Source: Paenibacillus aceti (lineage in GTDB: Bacteria > Bacillota > Bacilli > Paenibacillales > Paenibacillaceae). Taken from it: a stretch of DNA of 64,000 bases. The stretch covers positions 664,679-728,678 of the forward strand of contig NZ_KZ987724.1 in assembly GCF_003614185.1 (NCBI RefSeq), given 5' to 3'. Made by a program: the position numbers and the translations under genes. A model generated the notes under the pieces. The model had not been told where the DNA came from, did no database searches, and saw nothing but the letters and a program-made list of their open reading frames with translations. Each line of letters starts with the position of its first letter. Position 1 is the first letter of the stretch. Positions 26,519 through 36,028 of the stretch are shown here, in pieces.

Positions 26519-27151
26519 GTGCGCAAGTTATGGTGGTTGTTTATTCTGCTCGGAGTCTTGGTGATCGCTGCTCCTACAATAATGGAGTGGTATGCGGATC
26601 GTGAACAGGATAGGCTGCTGCAGGTCATAGAACATCAGGAAGCCGGGGTTGACCGGCAATTGGCGTCCAGCTACAGTCGCTTGTCGGACTATTTGCAGGA
26701 GGGGGAGTCGGCGGAGGATCCCTTGCCTGAAGCACGTCCGCTTGCCTTGCCCGATGAAGAAGGGCTGCTTGGCATGATTGAAATTGATTCGATCGATGTG
26801 AAGCTACCGATTCTGGAGGGGGCGACGAAGGAGAATATGCGGTCTTCGGCCGTGCATATGTCCGAGACGGCTTCGATCGGCATGCCGGGCAACGCAGCGA
26901 TCGCTGCGCACCGGGCAAGGACGACCGGACGTCTGTTCAACCGTCTCGATGAGGTCGAGCTTGGCGATACGATCGCGATTCATACGAGAGACGGTCTATA
27001 TCAATATGAAGTGTATGAAATATTAGTGGTTGAGCCGACAGACTTGTCTGTATTAGATCATGACGGATCAGAGAGCTTGTTAACGCTCATTACCTGTACC
27101 CCGCTTAATGTATCGTCCCATCGGCTGATTGTGCACGCCAAATTGATATGA
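26519..27151 (+). CDS. Sortase, class D-like
   Basis: A 210-residue membrane-anchored transpeptidase. One N-terminal helix (about 4-22) is followed by the sortase beta-barrel. The catalytic His is in NAAIAAHRARTTGRLFN (about 126), the catalytic Cys in LTLITCTPLN (about 190) and the Arg in SSHRLIVHAK. Start GTG 26519 has GGGAG 8 bases upstream. No LPxTG-type substrate is seen nearby, so it is an orphan or serves distant genes. A terminator follows. Confidence 0.87.
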   Translation: MRKLWWLFILLGVLVIAAPTIMEWYADREQDRLLQVIEHQEAGVDRQLASSYSRLSDYLQEGESAEDPLPEARPLALPDEEGLLGMIEIDSIDVKLPILEGATKENMRSSAVHMSETASIGMPGNAAIAAHRARTTGRLFNRLDEVELGDTIAIHTRDGLYQYEVYEILVVEPTDLSVLDHDGSESLLTLITCTPLNVSSHRLIVHAKLI

Positions 27152-27182
27152 ATATTTTACAATTTAGATACGAAATGATGCA

Positions 27183-27208
27183 AAACGCCCGTATGAGGCG
27201 TTTTTTTA
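27183..27208 (+). terminator. Rho-independent terminator after sortase gene
   Basis: AAACGCC (27183-27189) pairs with GGCGTTT (27197-27203), followed by more T. Confidence 0.85.
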
Positions 27209-27253
27209 ATTTTAATGAGCAACTTTCAGACGCATTTAGCGTTAATATGAAAT

Positions 27254-27300
27254 ATATCAACATTATGTTTGATATTTGATGCCAGTTGTTATGCTATACT
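27254..27300 (+). promoter_or_regulatory. Promoter with upstream inverted repeat
   Basis: ATATCAA (27254-27260) and TTGATAT (27269-27275) form an inverted repeat. TGCTATACT (27292-27300) is an extended -10 for the response regulator gene. Confidence 0.5.
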
Positions 27301-27348
27301 TTGCGTTAGAACAACGTTAATTCAACCAGTAAGGAGCTTGATCTTACT

Positions 27349-28491
27349 ATGAGAATAATCCTCGTGGATGATGAGAAGCTGGCTCTGGATTTCCTGGAGC
27401 GGCAATTATCCAAAGTCGGTGATATTGAAATCGTTGGCAAATATACAGATCCACTGATTGCCCGGGATGAGATTCTACATCGTGAGGTCGATGCTGTATT
27501 CCTGGATATCAGCCTGCCTGAGCTGGATGGGATCAGGCTGGCGGATCAGCTGCTTGAGCAAAAGCCAGGACTAAACATCATCTTCGCCACGGCCTATAAC
27601 GAGTACGCTGTACAGGCCTTCGATCTGAATGCGCTCGATTATATCGTGAAGCCGGTTCGGACCGAGCGGCTGATCAAGACGCTGGACAGAATCCGACGGC
27701 GCCTTAATTTGTTGGCAGAAGCAGAGATCGTTCATCATGGGGAGATCCACCTGAATGTATTCCGCCAAGTGAGCGTGGGGACAGCGGGGAATATGTCTAT
27801 ATTGCAATGGCGCACCTCCAAGGCCCAGGAATTATTCCTGTATCTAGTGCAGCATCGCGAACAGCTAGTCAGAAAATCAGTACTGATCGATCTGCTCTGG
27901 CAGGACCATGATCCCGAGAAAATATATTCCCAGCTATACACTACGGTATACCATATCCGCAAAGCGCTTGAGCCCTATAAGGATTGTTTTCAGATTGCAA
28001 ATACGACCGATGGTTATGTGCTTCATCTGAATAGAATCGTGCTGGATATCGGCGAATGGGATCGTAAGTTTGCTTCATTGCCGCCGCTATCTGCTGGCTC
28101 CATCACGGCATATGAAGAGCTGATCAAGCTATATACCGGAGACTATTTGCAGGAATATGATTATTGGTGGGCGGAGAGCGAACGACAGCGGTATAAGGGA
28201 CAATGGCTTAAGCTCAGCTATGATATAGCGGACTGGTATGACCAGAACGGACAGCCGGATCGGGCCAAGGCCAGGTATCTGAATATTATCAGCCAGGATT
28301 CCCTGGAGGAGCGGGCTTATTTTCGGCTGATGCTCATCTATTCAGACCAGCAACCGGCCATGGTACATCGTCAATATCAGATGCTGGATTCCTTGCTTGA
28401 AGAGGAGCTTGGTGAAGCGCCCAGCGAATACATAACAATCTGGTATAAGAATTGGCAAAATAGCATTTGTCACCCCATTGAGAAGATTTAA
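27349..28491 (+). CDS. Response regulator with SARP-type output (receiver, HTH, BTAD)
   Basis: A 380-residue regulator. The receiver domain (1-120) has the acidic pocket VDDEK, the phospho-acceptor Asp in AVFLDISLPELDG (about 54) and the Lys in DYIVKPV. Next is an OmpR-like winged HTH (about 140-225, KAQELFLYLVQHREQLVRKS) and a C-terminal bacterial transcriptional activator (BTAD) domain rich in TPR-like helices. This layout is known in Paenibacillus and Bacillus. No histidine kinase is adjacent, so the partner is elsewhere. Confidence 0.85.
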   Translation: MRIILVDDEKLALDFLERQLSKVGDIEIVGKYTDPLIARDEILHREVDAVFLDISLPELDGIRLADQLLEQKPGLNIIFATAYNEYAVQAFDLNALDYIVKPVRTERLIKTLDRIRRRLNLLAEAEIVHHGEIHLNVFRQVSVGTAGNMSILQWRTSKAQELFLYLVQHREQLVRKSVLIDLLWQDHDPEKIYSQLYTTVYHIRKALEPYKDCFQIANTTDGYVLHLNRIVLDIGEWDRKFASLPPLSAGSITAYEELIKLYTGDYLQEYDYWWAESERQRYKGQWLKLSYDIADWYDQNGQPDRAKARYLNIISQDSLEERAYFRLMLIYSDQQPAMVHRQYQMLDSLLEEELGEAPSEYITIWYKNWQNSICHPIEKI

Positions 28492-28514
28492 GTGATTTTA
28501 TGATTCAAAATCGC

Positions 28515-28558
28515 AGCGAGGTCTTACTTCATCTCAGGAGTAAATCTCGCTTTTTTTT
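28515..28558 (+). terminator. Rho-independent terminator
   Basis: AGCGAG (28515-28520) with inner TTACT pairs with AGTAA and CTCGCT (28546-28551), followed by a T run. Confidence 0.85.
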
Positions 28559-28665
28559 CATCGTCCATGCATGTTAAGAAATTGTATAGGTGAGAACTAT
28601 ATACTTCTGACATAGGGCTCGGGTTGTATGAATAACTGCTTATAGAGGAGGAGAGTCCGAATACT

Positions 28666-29178
28666 ATGAATATCATCAGAAATTTCAGGGACGAGTCTGT
28701 AGGTCTTGACCTTGACACTTTGACGGAAATCAAATTATTCAAAAGCATGAGCAGAACCACGATCCATTACTACAGGGGATTCTATATAAACTGTCAGAAT
28801 AATCTGGTCGGTGTCATTGCCACCGGGAGAGGGCCGGCTTTTTTTCTAAATCTCGATATTTACTTTCTGCGTGAAAGACCGTTCCGATTTACATTGGAGT
28901 CCGATCATCAGAGCAATACGATCCATTTCATGTGGGGCGGACAGCAGAAGATGAATATCACCTATTCAAGAGAGCTTTATTTTCATAGAGGTATTTGGTT
29001 TGATGATGAGAAGCATGATTTCTTCATCTGGTTAATCCGGGCAGTTGATAATCGCAAATTCTACGAGTTCTACACCTTGAATAGAGATGAGCCCTTGGCC
29101 TGCTCGCTATCCGGGAGAGGTAGGAAGAGTATGATAAACATGGAGCATCCATCTCGAAACGCCGCAGGTCTTGAATGA
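28666..29178 (+). CDS. Protein of unknown function, 170 residues
   Basis: Not recognised. The start is supported by GGAGGAGAG about 10 bases before ATG 28666. The protein is soluble-looking, with no signal peptide or membrane segment. It is rich in aromatic and basic residues (HYYRGFYINCQ, PFRFTLESDH, YSRELYFHRGIWF), perhaps a beta-rich fold. It stands alone between a terminator and a gap, near a SARP-type regulator and a GGDEF protein. Confidence 0.6.
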   Translation: MNIIRNFRDESVGLDLDTLTEIKLFKSMSRTTIHYYRGFYINCQNNLVGVIATGRGPAFFLNLDIYFLRERPFRFTLESDHQSNTIHFMWGGQQKMNITYSRELYFHRGIWFDDEKHDFFIWLIRAVDNRKFYEFYTLNRDEPLACSLSGRGRKSMINMEHPSRNAAGLE

Positions 29179-29548
29179 CGATCTAACCGCGTTAATCACA
29201 CATCATGAACTATTGTTATGACACCACATTTACCTACCCCTCTAGCCTCTTGATTTATGCTCCTTCGAACTTGAGCAAATCCGCTGCTGTTAAATCAGGC
29301 CTTGGATACGGGACGGACTACCTAGTACAGACTATAAGCTGTGTATGCTAAATCTAAATTGCAAGCCAGTTTCGACTCGCTATTTGCAGCGGCTTGTTCG
29401 ACTGCAACTTAAGCTTGAGTTGATTCGTTCTTATCTGTATATTGAAAAAGGAAAGATTCGGCGACCGCTTGAGTGTGCGTTGGGAGGGTCCTCCTGTTCA
29501 TGAATGAATTATTTTCATTGGAAAATAGATTTGGTTGGTGATGAGCGA
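29179..29548. other. Intergenic region
   Basis: No gene or convincing promoter. A 13-codon frame (29500-29541) behind GGGAGG ends 8 bases before the chosen GGDEF start and could act as a leader; the support is weak. Confidence 0.35.
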
Positions 29549-30211
29549 ATGAATACTCTATTAGATAATCTACAAGGCTGGATGTACGGCGTGATCGCTA
29601 TAGTCTTGATCGGAATGGGAATCATCCTGCACGCTACCTTCAGTGAGCGCTCCAGACTAAGGAGGCTTGCTTACCGTGATACGGTGACCGGATTATACAA
29701 TCGTAATGGATTGGACCGGTTCTGGAAGAAGTATAATGGTAAGGGAAATCTGGCGGTGATGAGCCTGGATCTCGACTATTTCAAGGAGGTCAATGATACA
29801 TTCGGACATCATATGGGCGATATGCTACTTAGAGCGGTCAGCAAAGACCTGAGAAGGGTGACCAATAAGAATCAGCAGGCATACCGGATCGGCGGCGATG
29901 AATTCCTGATTATTCTCAAAAATTGCGAGCCGGACACTGTCGAGATTCTGGCCGGTCTGATCCTGGGCAAAATATGCAGACCCTACTATATTGAAGGCCA
30001 GGACATAGCGATTACAGGAAGTATCGGAATCAGCATCTCTGACGGAGAGCATGCCGAGCAGCGGCGGATGCAGGAGGAAGCAGATATCGCCATGTACCGG
30101 GCGAAGAAGCTGGGTAAGAATCGGTATACCGTTTATAAGGGCAGCGTAAAAAGAGAAATTAGCAAGGTCGAGCCGCTCCGATTCCCTAAAAAAAGAACTA
30201 CGGCGAACTAA
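29549..30211 (+). CDS. GGDEF diguanylate cyclase
   Basis: A 220-residue membrane-anchored enzyme making cyclic di-GMP from two GTP. One helix at about 12-30 is followed directly by the GGDEF domain (DTVTGLYNRNGLDRF at about 45, VMSLDLDYFKEVNDTFGH at about 72, the active site RIGGDEFLIIL at about 115). No RxxD inhibitory site is visible before GGDEF. ATG 29549 is preferred over ATG 29504, which has no ribosome site. No sensor domain is present, so input must come from outside partners or expression level. Confidence 0.85.
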   Translation: MNTLLDNLQGWMYGVIAIVLIGMGIILHATFSERSRLRRLAYRDTVTGLYNRNGLDRFWKKYNGKGNLAVMSLDLDYFKEVNDTFGHHMGDMLLRAVSKDLRRVTNKNQQAYRIGGDEFLIILKNCEPDTVEILAGLILGKICRPYYIEGQDIAITGSIGISISDGEHAEQRRMQEEADIAMYRAKKLGKNRYTVYKGSVKREISKVEPLRFPKKRTTAN

Positions 30212-30230
30212 CGATAATCAATCTTAACAT

Positions 30231-30265
30231 AAAGACGGGACTTTCCAAGTTCTGTCTTTATTTTT
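30231..30265 (+). terminator. Rho-independent terminator
   Basis: AAAGACGGGACTT (30231-30243) pairs, with two G-U pairs, with AAGTTCTGTCTTT (30247-30259), followed by ATTTTTG. Confidence 0.8.
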
Positions 30266-30385
30266 GTGAAATAACACAAAAGTCCATATACTAGATCACT
30301 TTATTAACGTTACGGCAACTAGCGAGCATAGTAGAATAGAGGGAGTACGCACTTTACCATCGAATCATGCTTAGGAGGATCGGAC

Positions 30386-32578
30386 ATGCCAATTTTTTAT
30401 GATGAAGCAACAGGGATCTTTCATTTACAAACCGTGAATTCAAGTTATTTAATTCAATTAGTGCGAGGTTATGCGGCCCATGTCTACTACGGAAAGAGGC
30501 TTCGCCAGGGGAGCAATTTGGAGGGGATGCTCGCTTTTATGGGGCGGTCTTCCTTCAGTCCAAGCCTGTCCGGGGATATGGAAAAATCACTAGATTCGCT
30601 GCCTCAGGAATACCCGCAGTACGGAACCGGCGACTTCCGTTATCCGGCCTATCAGGTCAAGCTATCTGACGGATCACGTATTACGGAGCTGCTGTACCGA
30701 TCACATCGGATCGTCCAGGGGAAGGCGGGACTGGAAGGGCTGCCCGCTGTCTATGTGGAGCAGCCGGAGGAGGCACAGACGCTTGAGCTTGAGCTGTATG
30801 ACAGCTACTCAGGCCTCGCGGTCATGCTAAGTTACAGCGTTTTTGCCGATGTCGACGCGATTGCAAGATCCGTCAGATTCGCGAACCAGGGCGAGGCAGC
30901 GATCACTCTGCAGCAGGCGATGTGCGTCTCTATCGATTTCCCCGATGATCAATTTGATAGCTTGTATTTGCACGGGGCTTGGGCGAGGGAACGTCATGTG
31001 GAGAGACGACCGCTTGCCCCGGGCATTACAGCGATCGGCAGTCGCCGGGGGTCCAGCTCGCATAATATGAATCCGTTCTTCGCACTGCTGCGTCCCGATG
31101 CGAATGAGCGTCAGGGCGAGGTGTACGGCTTCAGCCTCGTGTATAGCGGGGGCTTCCTGGCCCAGGCCGAGGTCGATCAGTATGGAACGACTCGCTTCTC
31201 GATGGGCATTCAACCGTTCGACTTTGGCTGGACGCTGCAGCCGGGCGAGAGCTTCCAGACGCCGGAGACGGTCATGGTCTATTCCGCCGAAGGGCTCGGC
31301 GGGATGTCGCGGACTTATCATAAATTGTATCGCACTCGCTTGTGTAGAGGACAGTACCGCGATGCAGAAAGGCCAGTTCTCGTCAACAATTGGGAAGCGA
31401 CTTATTTCAATTTCAATGCGGACAAGATCGAGGAAATTGCCAAGGCAGGGGCTGAACTGGGAATAGAGCTGTTCGTGCTGGATGATGGCTGGTTCGGACG
31501 CCGGGATGCGGATAATAGCTCACTGGGGGATTGGTACGCTGATCGCCGCAAGCTGCCTCAAGGTCTTGATGAGCTGGCGGCACGTGTCAAGGCCTGTGGT
31601 CTGCAATTCGGCCTATGGTTCGAGCCGGAGATGGTATCGCCGGATAGTGATCTGTACCGCGCGCATCCAGACTGGTGTCTACATGTGGCCGGACGACGCC
31701 GGACGGAGGCGAGACAGCAGCTTATTCTCGATATGTCCAGAGAGGATGTACAGCAGTATTTATACGAACGGCTGAGTGAAATATTGTCGAGCGTACCAAT
31801 TTCCTATGTGAAATGGGATATGAACCGAAATATGACGGAGATCGGCTCGGCAGCATTGCCGGCGGAGCAGCAAGCAGAGACGGCACATCGGTATATGCTG
31901 GGGCTATATGCGCTGCTTGAGCGGATTACGAGCGAATTCCCGCATGTATTATTCGAGAGCTGCTCGGGCGGTGGCGGACGGTTCGATCCCGGTATGCTCT
32001 ACTATATGCCGCAGACCTGGACCAGCGATGATACAGATGCTGTAGAACGGCTGAAGATCCAATATGGTACAAGCATGGTGTATCCAGTCTCGACGATGGG
32101 GGCGCATGTCTCGGCTGTACCGAATCATCAGGTCGGACGGACTACCTCGCTTGAATTTCGTGGCGATGTCGCCATGTCCGGGAATTTCGGATATGAGCTG
32201 GATCTGAGCAAATTTACGGATGAGGAAAAGGAGATCGCCAAGGGGCAGATCGCTGCTTACAAGCAGATCCGCAAGCTTGTTCAACAGGGCGATCTATTCA
32301 GACTGAGCAGCCCATTCGAGGGGAATGTGACGGCCTGGATGTTCGTAAATGAGCAGAAGTCTGAGGCTTTGTTATTCTATTATCAAGTATTGGCTGAGCC
32401 CAACGGACCGATCCGCTTCATTAAGCTGGAGGGATTAGATCCAGAGCGGGATTATCGTCTGGAGCTGAATGGCGGTGGTTCGGAGATTTATGGCGGGGAC
32501 CGCTTAATGGCGGCAGGGCTGCCGGTGATGCTGCAAGGGGATTTCTCCAGCAGAGTCATTCATTTGCAGAGCTGTTAG
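30386..32578 (+). CDS. GH36 alpha-galactosidase
   Basis: A 730-residue glycosidase that removes terminal alpha-1,6-galactose from melibiose or raffinose-type sugars. An N-terminal beta-domain precedes the TIM barrel. Key motifs: FVLDDGWFGRRDADNSSLGD (about 364), the nucleophile Asp in YVKWDMNRNMTE (about 474), and the acid/base region ESCSGGGGRFDPGM plus WTSDDTDA (about 530-553). No signal peptide is seen, so it is cytosolic. AGGAGG lies 7 bases before the ATG. Confidence 0.92.
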   Translation: MPIFYDEATGIFHLQTVNSSYLIQLVRGYAAHVYYGKRLRQGSNLEGMLAFMGRSSFSPSLSGDMEKSLDSLPQEYPQYGTGDFRYPAYQVKLSDGSRITELLYRSHRIVQGKAGLEGLPAVYVEQPEEAQTLELELYDSYSGLAVMLSYSVFADVDAIARSVRFANQGEAAITLQQAMCVSIDFPDDQFDSLYLHGAWARERHVERRPLAPGITAIGSRRGSSSHNMNPFFALLRPDANERQGEVYGFSLVYSGGFLAQAEVDQYGTTRFSMGIQPFDFGWTLQPGESFQTPETVMVYSAEGLGGMSRTYHKLYRTRLCRGQYRDAERPVLVNNWEATYFNFNADKIEEIAKAGAELGIELFVLDDGWFGRRDADNSSLGDWYADRRKLPQGLDELAARVKACGLQFGLWFEPEMVSPDSDLYRAHPDWCLHVAGRRRTEARQQLILDMSREDVQQYLYERLSEILSSVPISYVKWDMNRNMTEIGSAALPAEQQAETAHRYMLGLYALLERITSEFPHVLFESCSGGGGRFDPGMLYYMPQTWTSDDTDAVERLKIQYGTSMVYPVSTMGAHVSAVPNHQVGRTTSLEFRGDVAMSGNFGYELDLSKFTDEEKEIAKGQIAAYKQIRKLVQQGDLFRLSSPFEGNVTAWMFVNEQKSEALLFYYQVLAEPNGPIRFIKLEGLDPERDYRLELNGGGSEIYGGDRLMAAGLPVMLQGDFSSRVIHLQSC

Positions 32579-32582
32579 GGGG

Positions 32583-32609
32583 ATATAGCTGCATATAAGC
32601 ACTTATATT
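32583..32609. repeat. Single dialect i unit
   Basis: ATATAGCTGCATATAAGCAC followed by TTATATT, one unit of the palindrome family, directly before the terminator. Confidence 0.55.
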
Positions 32610-32624
32610 CCTCAAACTCCAAAA

Positions 32625-32657
32625 AACCGTCAGGCTGATCATCCCTGACGGTTTCTT
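32625..32657. terminator. Terminator between convergent genes
   Basis: AACCGTCAGG (32625-32634) pairs with CCTGACGGTT (32643-32652), with flanking A and T runs on each side. Confidence 0.85.
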
Positions 32658-32702
32658 CTATTAATATTAGTAAACGATTCATCCAGTGCTTATTGATTGT
32701 TC

Positions 32703-33953
32703 TTAGAATTTGAAGATATGTATGGTCTTCTGCAGTTGGAACACCGCGTTCTTCATTTCTTCAATATCCTTCGCCAGCGCCTGGATCGAATTGATCTGTT
32801 CATTCATCGAGGCAGATACCTGCTCGGTTCCTGCGGCGGATTGTTGCGTAATGGCGGATATATTCTGGATCGAAGAAGAGATGTTGTGAGCACTTTCGAG
32901 CATAGCTTCACTCTCTTCCGAGAAAGCGGCGATCTGTTCAGATATGTACTGAACACTTTGCACGATCTGCAGGAAGATCTCTTCTGCTTCACGGATCATC
33001 GCGCTCTGCTGACGCACGACCTCTTCGTTGATCTTGATGTTCTGGCTGGCCCGTTGAACGTCTTGCTCGATGCCTCTGACCAGGTTAAATACTTCCTTGG
33101 TGGAAGTCGTCGATTCCTCCGCTAATTTACGTACCTCCTGAGCAACTACAGCGAAGCCTGCTCCATGCTCTCCGGCTCTGGCCGCTTCGATGGAAGCATT
33201 CAGCGAGAGGAGGTTGGTCTGCTCGGCGATCTCGGAGATCGTCGCTGTAATCTTGGTGATGCCCTTGGCGTTGAGAGCCAGCGCATCGATCGATTCAGCA
33301 ACCTTCTCGGTGGCCTCAATATTCTTCTTCATGCCATCTGCCTGCTTGGCTACAGAATCGCGGCCTTTCTCCACAAGCTGCAGCATTTCAGAAGAACGAT
33401 TATTCATGACATAAGTCGATTCTGCATAATTGCTCACTTTATTCTCGATTTCACCGATGGAGTCCTTCATATTGCCTACATCTTCAGAGATTTCATTTGC
33501 TCCGAGAGCCAGTTCATTGGAGGATTGGGCGACCTGAGTCATAACCTCAACCAACTCCTCATTTCTGTCGGAGATGGATCTGCTGGAGTCCATCACCTTG
33601 CGGGTAATATCCGAGGTTTCCTGCAATATCTTGCGCAGCTTGTCCACCATGCTGTTGAAGGAGCGATTTAGGTTCTCCATTCCCCCTGATTCCATAATCC
33701 GGCTGGTGAAATCCCCTTTGGCGATCTTTGCCGAAGCATTGGAGATGTCGTCAAAGGAACTGGTAAGCGCCGTTTGCAGATAGCGGGTAAATGGATAAGT
33801 GAGCGCAGCCAAGACGGCGATTACGCAGATTCCGACTATAATCTTGCCAACCAATATAAAGGCGATGAGCGTAGGTACAGCAAAAAGTGCGGCTACCATA
33901 TAGCAGGCTGCGGTAATCTTCCTCGTAAGGGGTAGTCTGTTGAACCATGACAT
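32703..33953 (-). CDS. Methyl-accepting chemotaxis protein without ligand domain
   Basis: A 416-residue signal transducer. Two adjacent hydrophobic segments (about 12-32 and 36-52) leave no room for an extracellular sensor. A HAMP-like helix follows (about 58-110), then a long coiled coil with the conserved hairpin tip [22 protein letters not shown] (split here: [12 protein letters not shown], then [12 protein letters not shown]). ATG 33953 is chosen, with AAGGAGG about 10 bases upstream. It may sense membrane or cytosolic cues or work with a partner protein. It lies downstream of the sugar uptake genes but has its own terminator context. Confidence 0.87.
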   Translation of the reverse strand: MSWFNRLPLTRKITAACYMVAALFAVPTLIAFILVGKIIVGICVIAVLAALTYPFTRYLQTALTSSFDDISNASAKIAKGDFTSRIMESGGMENLNRSFNSMVDKLRKILQETSDITRKVMDSSRSISDRNEELVEVMTQVAQSSNELALGANEISEDVGNMKDSIGEIENKVSNYAESTYVMNNRSSEMLQLVEKGRDSVAKQADGMKKNIEATEKVAESIDALALNAKGITKITATISEIAEQTNLLSLNASIEAARAGEHGAGFAVVAQEVRKLAEESTTSTKEVFNLVRGIEQDVQRASQNIKINEEVVRQQSAMIREAEEIFLQIVQSVQYISEQIAAFSEESEAMLESAHNISSSIQNISAITQQSAAGTEQVSASMNEQINSIQALAKDIEEMKNAVFQLQKTIHIFKF

Positions 33954-34113
33954 AGGGATGATGACCTCCTTGTAAATTAGGATAATCCTACCACTGATTA
34001 TATCATCGAGTTGTGAAAGGGGATACAACGAATTCTATGTTTTCTCCCAATCTTTCGAGAAGTTTGGAGAATCGTGGAATATTACGGCCATTAAATTACA
34101 AAATATTACAAGA

Positions 34114-34163
34114 AAGGACCTTGCTGATCCGCTCTGATGAATATAGGTGGTTCGAAGGTCCTT
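34114..34163 (-). terminator. Probable terminator of sugar permease operon
   Basis: AAGGACCTT (34114-34122) pairs with AAGGTCCTT (34155-34163); on the minus strand it lies just after the MalG-type gene, but the following U tract is short. Confidence 0.5.
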
Positions 34164-34185
34164 CACATTGACGTGGCCTGAACTT

Positions 34186-35007
34186 TTATCCTTTGATCGA
34201 GCCGGCGAGCAGTCCACGGATGAAATAGCGTCCGAGCAAAATATAGACCAGCAGGGTCGGAAGCGCGGCCAGTAAAGCGCCGGCCATCTGGACATTCCAT
34301 TGCACGATCTGGCTGCCGGACAGATTCTGGAGGGCAACCATAATCGGCTGCTGCTTCTGCGTTGTCATCGTTACAGCGAACAGGAACTCATTCCAAATAT
34401 TCGTGAATTGCCAGATCCCGACGACGACAAAGCCGGTGATCGACAGCGGTACTATGATATGGCGATAGATGCCGAAGAAGCCGGTACCATCGATCTTCGC
34501 CGCCTCCAGCACCTCGGTTGGAATCGCCACATAGAAATTCCGGAACATGAGCGTACAGATCGGCAGGCCGTAGATGACGTGGATGAGGATCAGCCCGGGA
34601 ATCGAATTATACAGATGGATGTCCTGCATAAATTGAATGAGCGGGATCAGAATGCTCTGGTAAGGGATGAACATGCCGAATAGCATAAGTCCGAACAGAG
34701 TGTTCGAGCCCCGGAAGGCCCATTTTGACAGTACATAGCCATTCATCGAGCCCAGTAATGCGGATAAGATCGTCGCCGGTATCGTTAACAGGAAGCTATT
34801 GCCCAGGTGCGGAAATAGCTTGCTGAACGCCAGCTTATAGCCGGATAGATCGATCTGCGACGGGAAGGCCCACATTTGATCCAGTGTCACCTCGTTATTT
34901 CCTTTGAGGCTGGTCGTTAATAGAACATAGATCGGCACGAGAAAAAGCAAAGCGAACGAGATCAGAACGAGATATAGCAAAGCACGCTTAACAAGCTTGG
35001 TGGTCAC
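34186..35007 (-). CDS. Carbohydrate ABC transporter permease (MalG type)
   Basis: A 273-residue inner permease subunit with six hydrophobic segments. The EAA loop is [22 protein letters not shown] (about 180). It opens with a membrane helix at about 14-32 and [12 protein letters not shown], typical of CUT1 permeases. It overlaps the MalF-type gene by 4 bases. Together with that gene and the lipoprotein SBP upstream it forms a sugar importer; no ATPase is encoded here, so a shared MsmX-type ATPase is expected. Confidence 0.92.
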   Translation of the reverse strand: MTTKLVKRALLYLVLISFALLFLVPIYVLLTTSLKGNNEVTLDQMWAFPSQIDLSGYKLAFSKLFPHLGNSFLLTIPATILSALLGSMNGYVLSKWAFRGSNTLFGLMLFGMFIPYQSILIPLIQFMQDIHLYNSIPGLILIHVIYGLPICTLMFRNFYVAIPTEVLEAAKIDGTGFFGIYRHIIVPLSITGFVVVGIWQFTNIWNEFLFAVTMTTQKQQPIMVALQNLSGSQIVQWNVQMAGALLAALPTLLVYILLGRYFIRGLLAGSIKG

Positions 35008-35948
35008 GATGCTCCCTCCTTCAGACTTGACTTAAGATAGGGAATGATCAGGAGAGAGACGAGCAGCAGCATGATCATGGCGATCGCCGCCCCTTGCGCA
35101 TAATGGTTGCCGCGGAAGGTTGTCTCGAACATATAGACCCCGGGAACATCTGTGACGAACATCGCGCCGGGGCCCGTCATCGCATAGATTAGATCGAAGA
35201 TCTTAAGTGAAATATGCGTCAGCATGATGACCAGACTGCCGGTAATCGGATGAAGCTGGGGCAGGATAATCCGGCGGAAGACGGTCCATTCCGAAGCGCC
35301 ATCTACACGTGCGGCCTCCTTCAGCTCATCGGAGATTCCGCGCAATCCGGCCAAATACATGGCCATGGCGAAGCCGGACATCTGCCACACCGTCGCTATG
35401 ACGACAGCGATCAAGGCAATCGGAATGCCGAGCTCAATCTGTCCGCCAGATATGCCGGGAACGATGGAGGTACTTATATACCATTTAGGTAAATGCCCTT
35501 TAGCGGCTCCAAGGGCTTGCAGGATCAGATTGACGCCCGTAGTCGGGTTCAGAATCCATTGCCAGACTACACCGGTTACGATGAAGGATAGGGCCATCGG
35601 GAAGATGAAGATGTTCCGGAACAAGGCCTCTGCACGAATTCTCCGGTCAACCAGCATCGCGAGTAATAATCCGAAGCCTATTGTAGCGACGATGAACAGA
35701 ATCGTGAAGACGACGGTGTTCCGCAGGTCGGATTGGAAGCGGAAGTCCTGGAACAGGAAGGCATAGTTGCTAAGGCCGACGAAGTCCAGATTACGAACTA
35801 GTGTATTCCAATCCGTTAAGGAGATATATCCGGTCCAGGCGATAAACCCGTAGACGAAGATAGCAATCGCGATGAGGGAGGGCAGGATCATCAGCACCGG
35901 GATCAAAGCATCTGATTTTGGTAATCGGCTGTGTTTTGTACGGGTCAT
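35004..35948 (-). CDS. Carbohydrate ABC transporter permease (MalF type)
   Basis: A 314-residue CUT1 permease with six hydrophobic segments. The EAA loop is [20 protein letters not shown] (about 213). The partner of the MalG-type subunit encoded with a 4-base overlap downstream. A strong hairpin lies between this gene and the SBP gene. Confidence 0.92.
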   Translation of the reverse strand: MTRTKHSRLPKSDALIPVLMILPSLIAIAIFVYGFIAWTGYISLTDWNTLVRNLDFVGLSNYAFLFQDFRFQSDLRNTVVFTILFIVATIGFGLLLAMLVDRRIRAEALFRNIFIFPMALSFIVTGVVWQWILNPTTGVNLILQALGAAKGHLPKWYISTSIVPGISGGQIELGIPIALIAVVIATVWQMSGFAMAMYLAGLRGISDELKEAARVDGASEWTVFRRIILPQLHPITGSLVIMLTHISLKIFDLIYAMTGPGAMFVTDVPGVYMFETTFRGNHYAQGAAIAMIMLLLVSLLIIPYLKSSLKEGAS

Positions 35949-35971
35949 TTTTGCTTCACACTCCTATGTAA

Positions 35972-36021
35972 TAGGGTCAGAATCATGCGGTTGATTCAAC
36001 CTTGAGCATGCTCTGACCCTA
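35972..36021 (-). other. Two-tier hairpin between SBP and permease genes
   Basis: TAGGGTCAGA (35972-35981) pairs with TCTGACCCTA (36012-36021); inside, GGTTGA/TCAACC forms a second stem. On the minus strand it follows the SBP stop without a U run. Such hairpins often protect the SBP part of the mRNA and lower permease output. Confidence 0.8.
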
Positions 36022-36028
36022 CTAAATA

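Noticed and set aside
29500-29541. 13-codon leader before the GGDEF gene
   Set aside because: The ribosome site is about 12 bases away and there is no overlap or conservation evidence.
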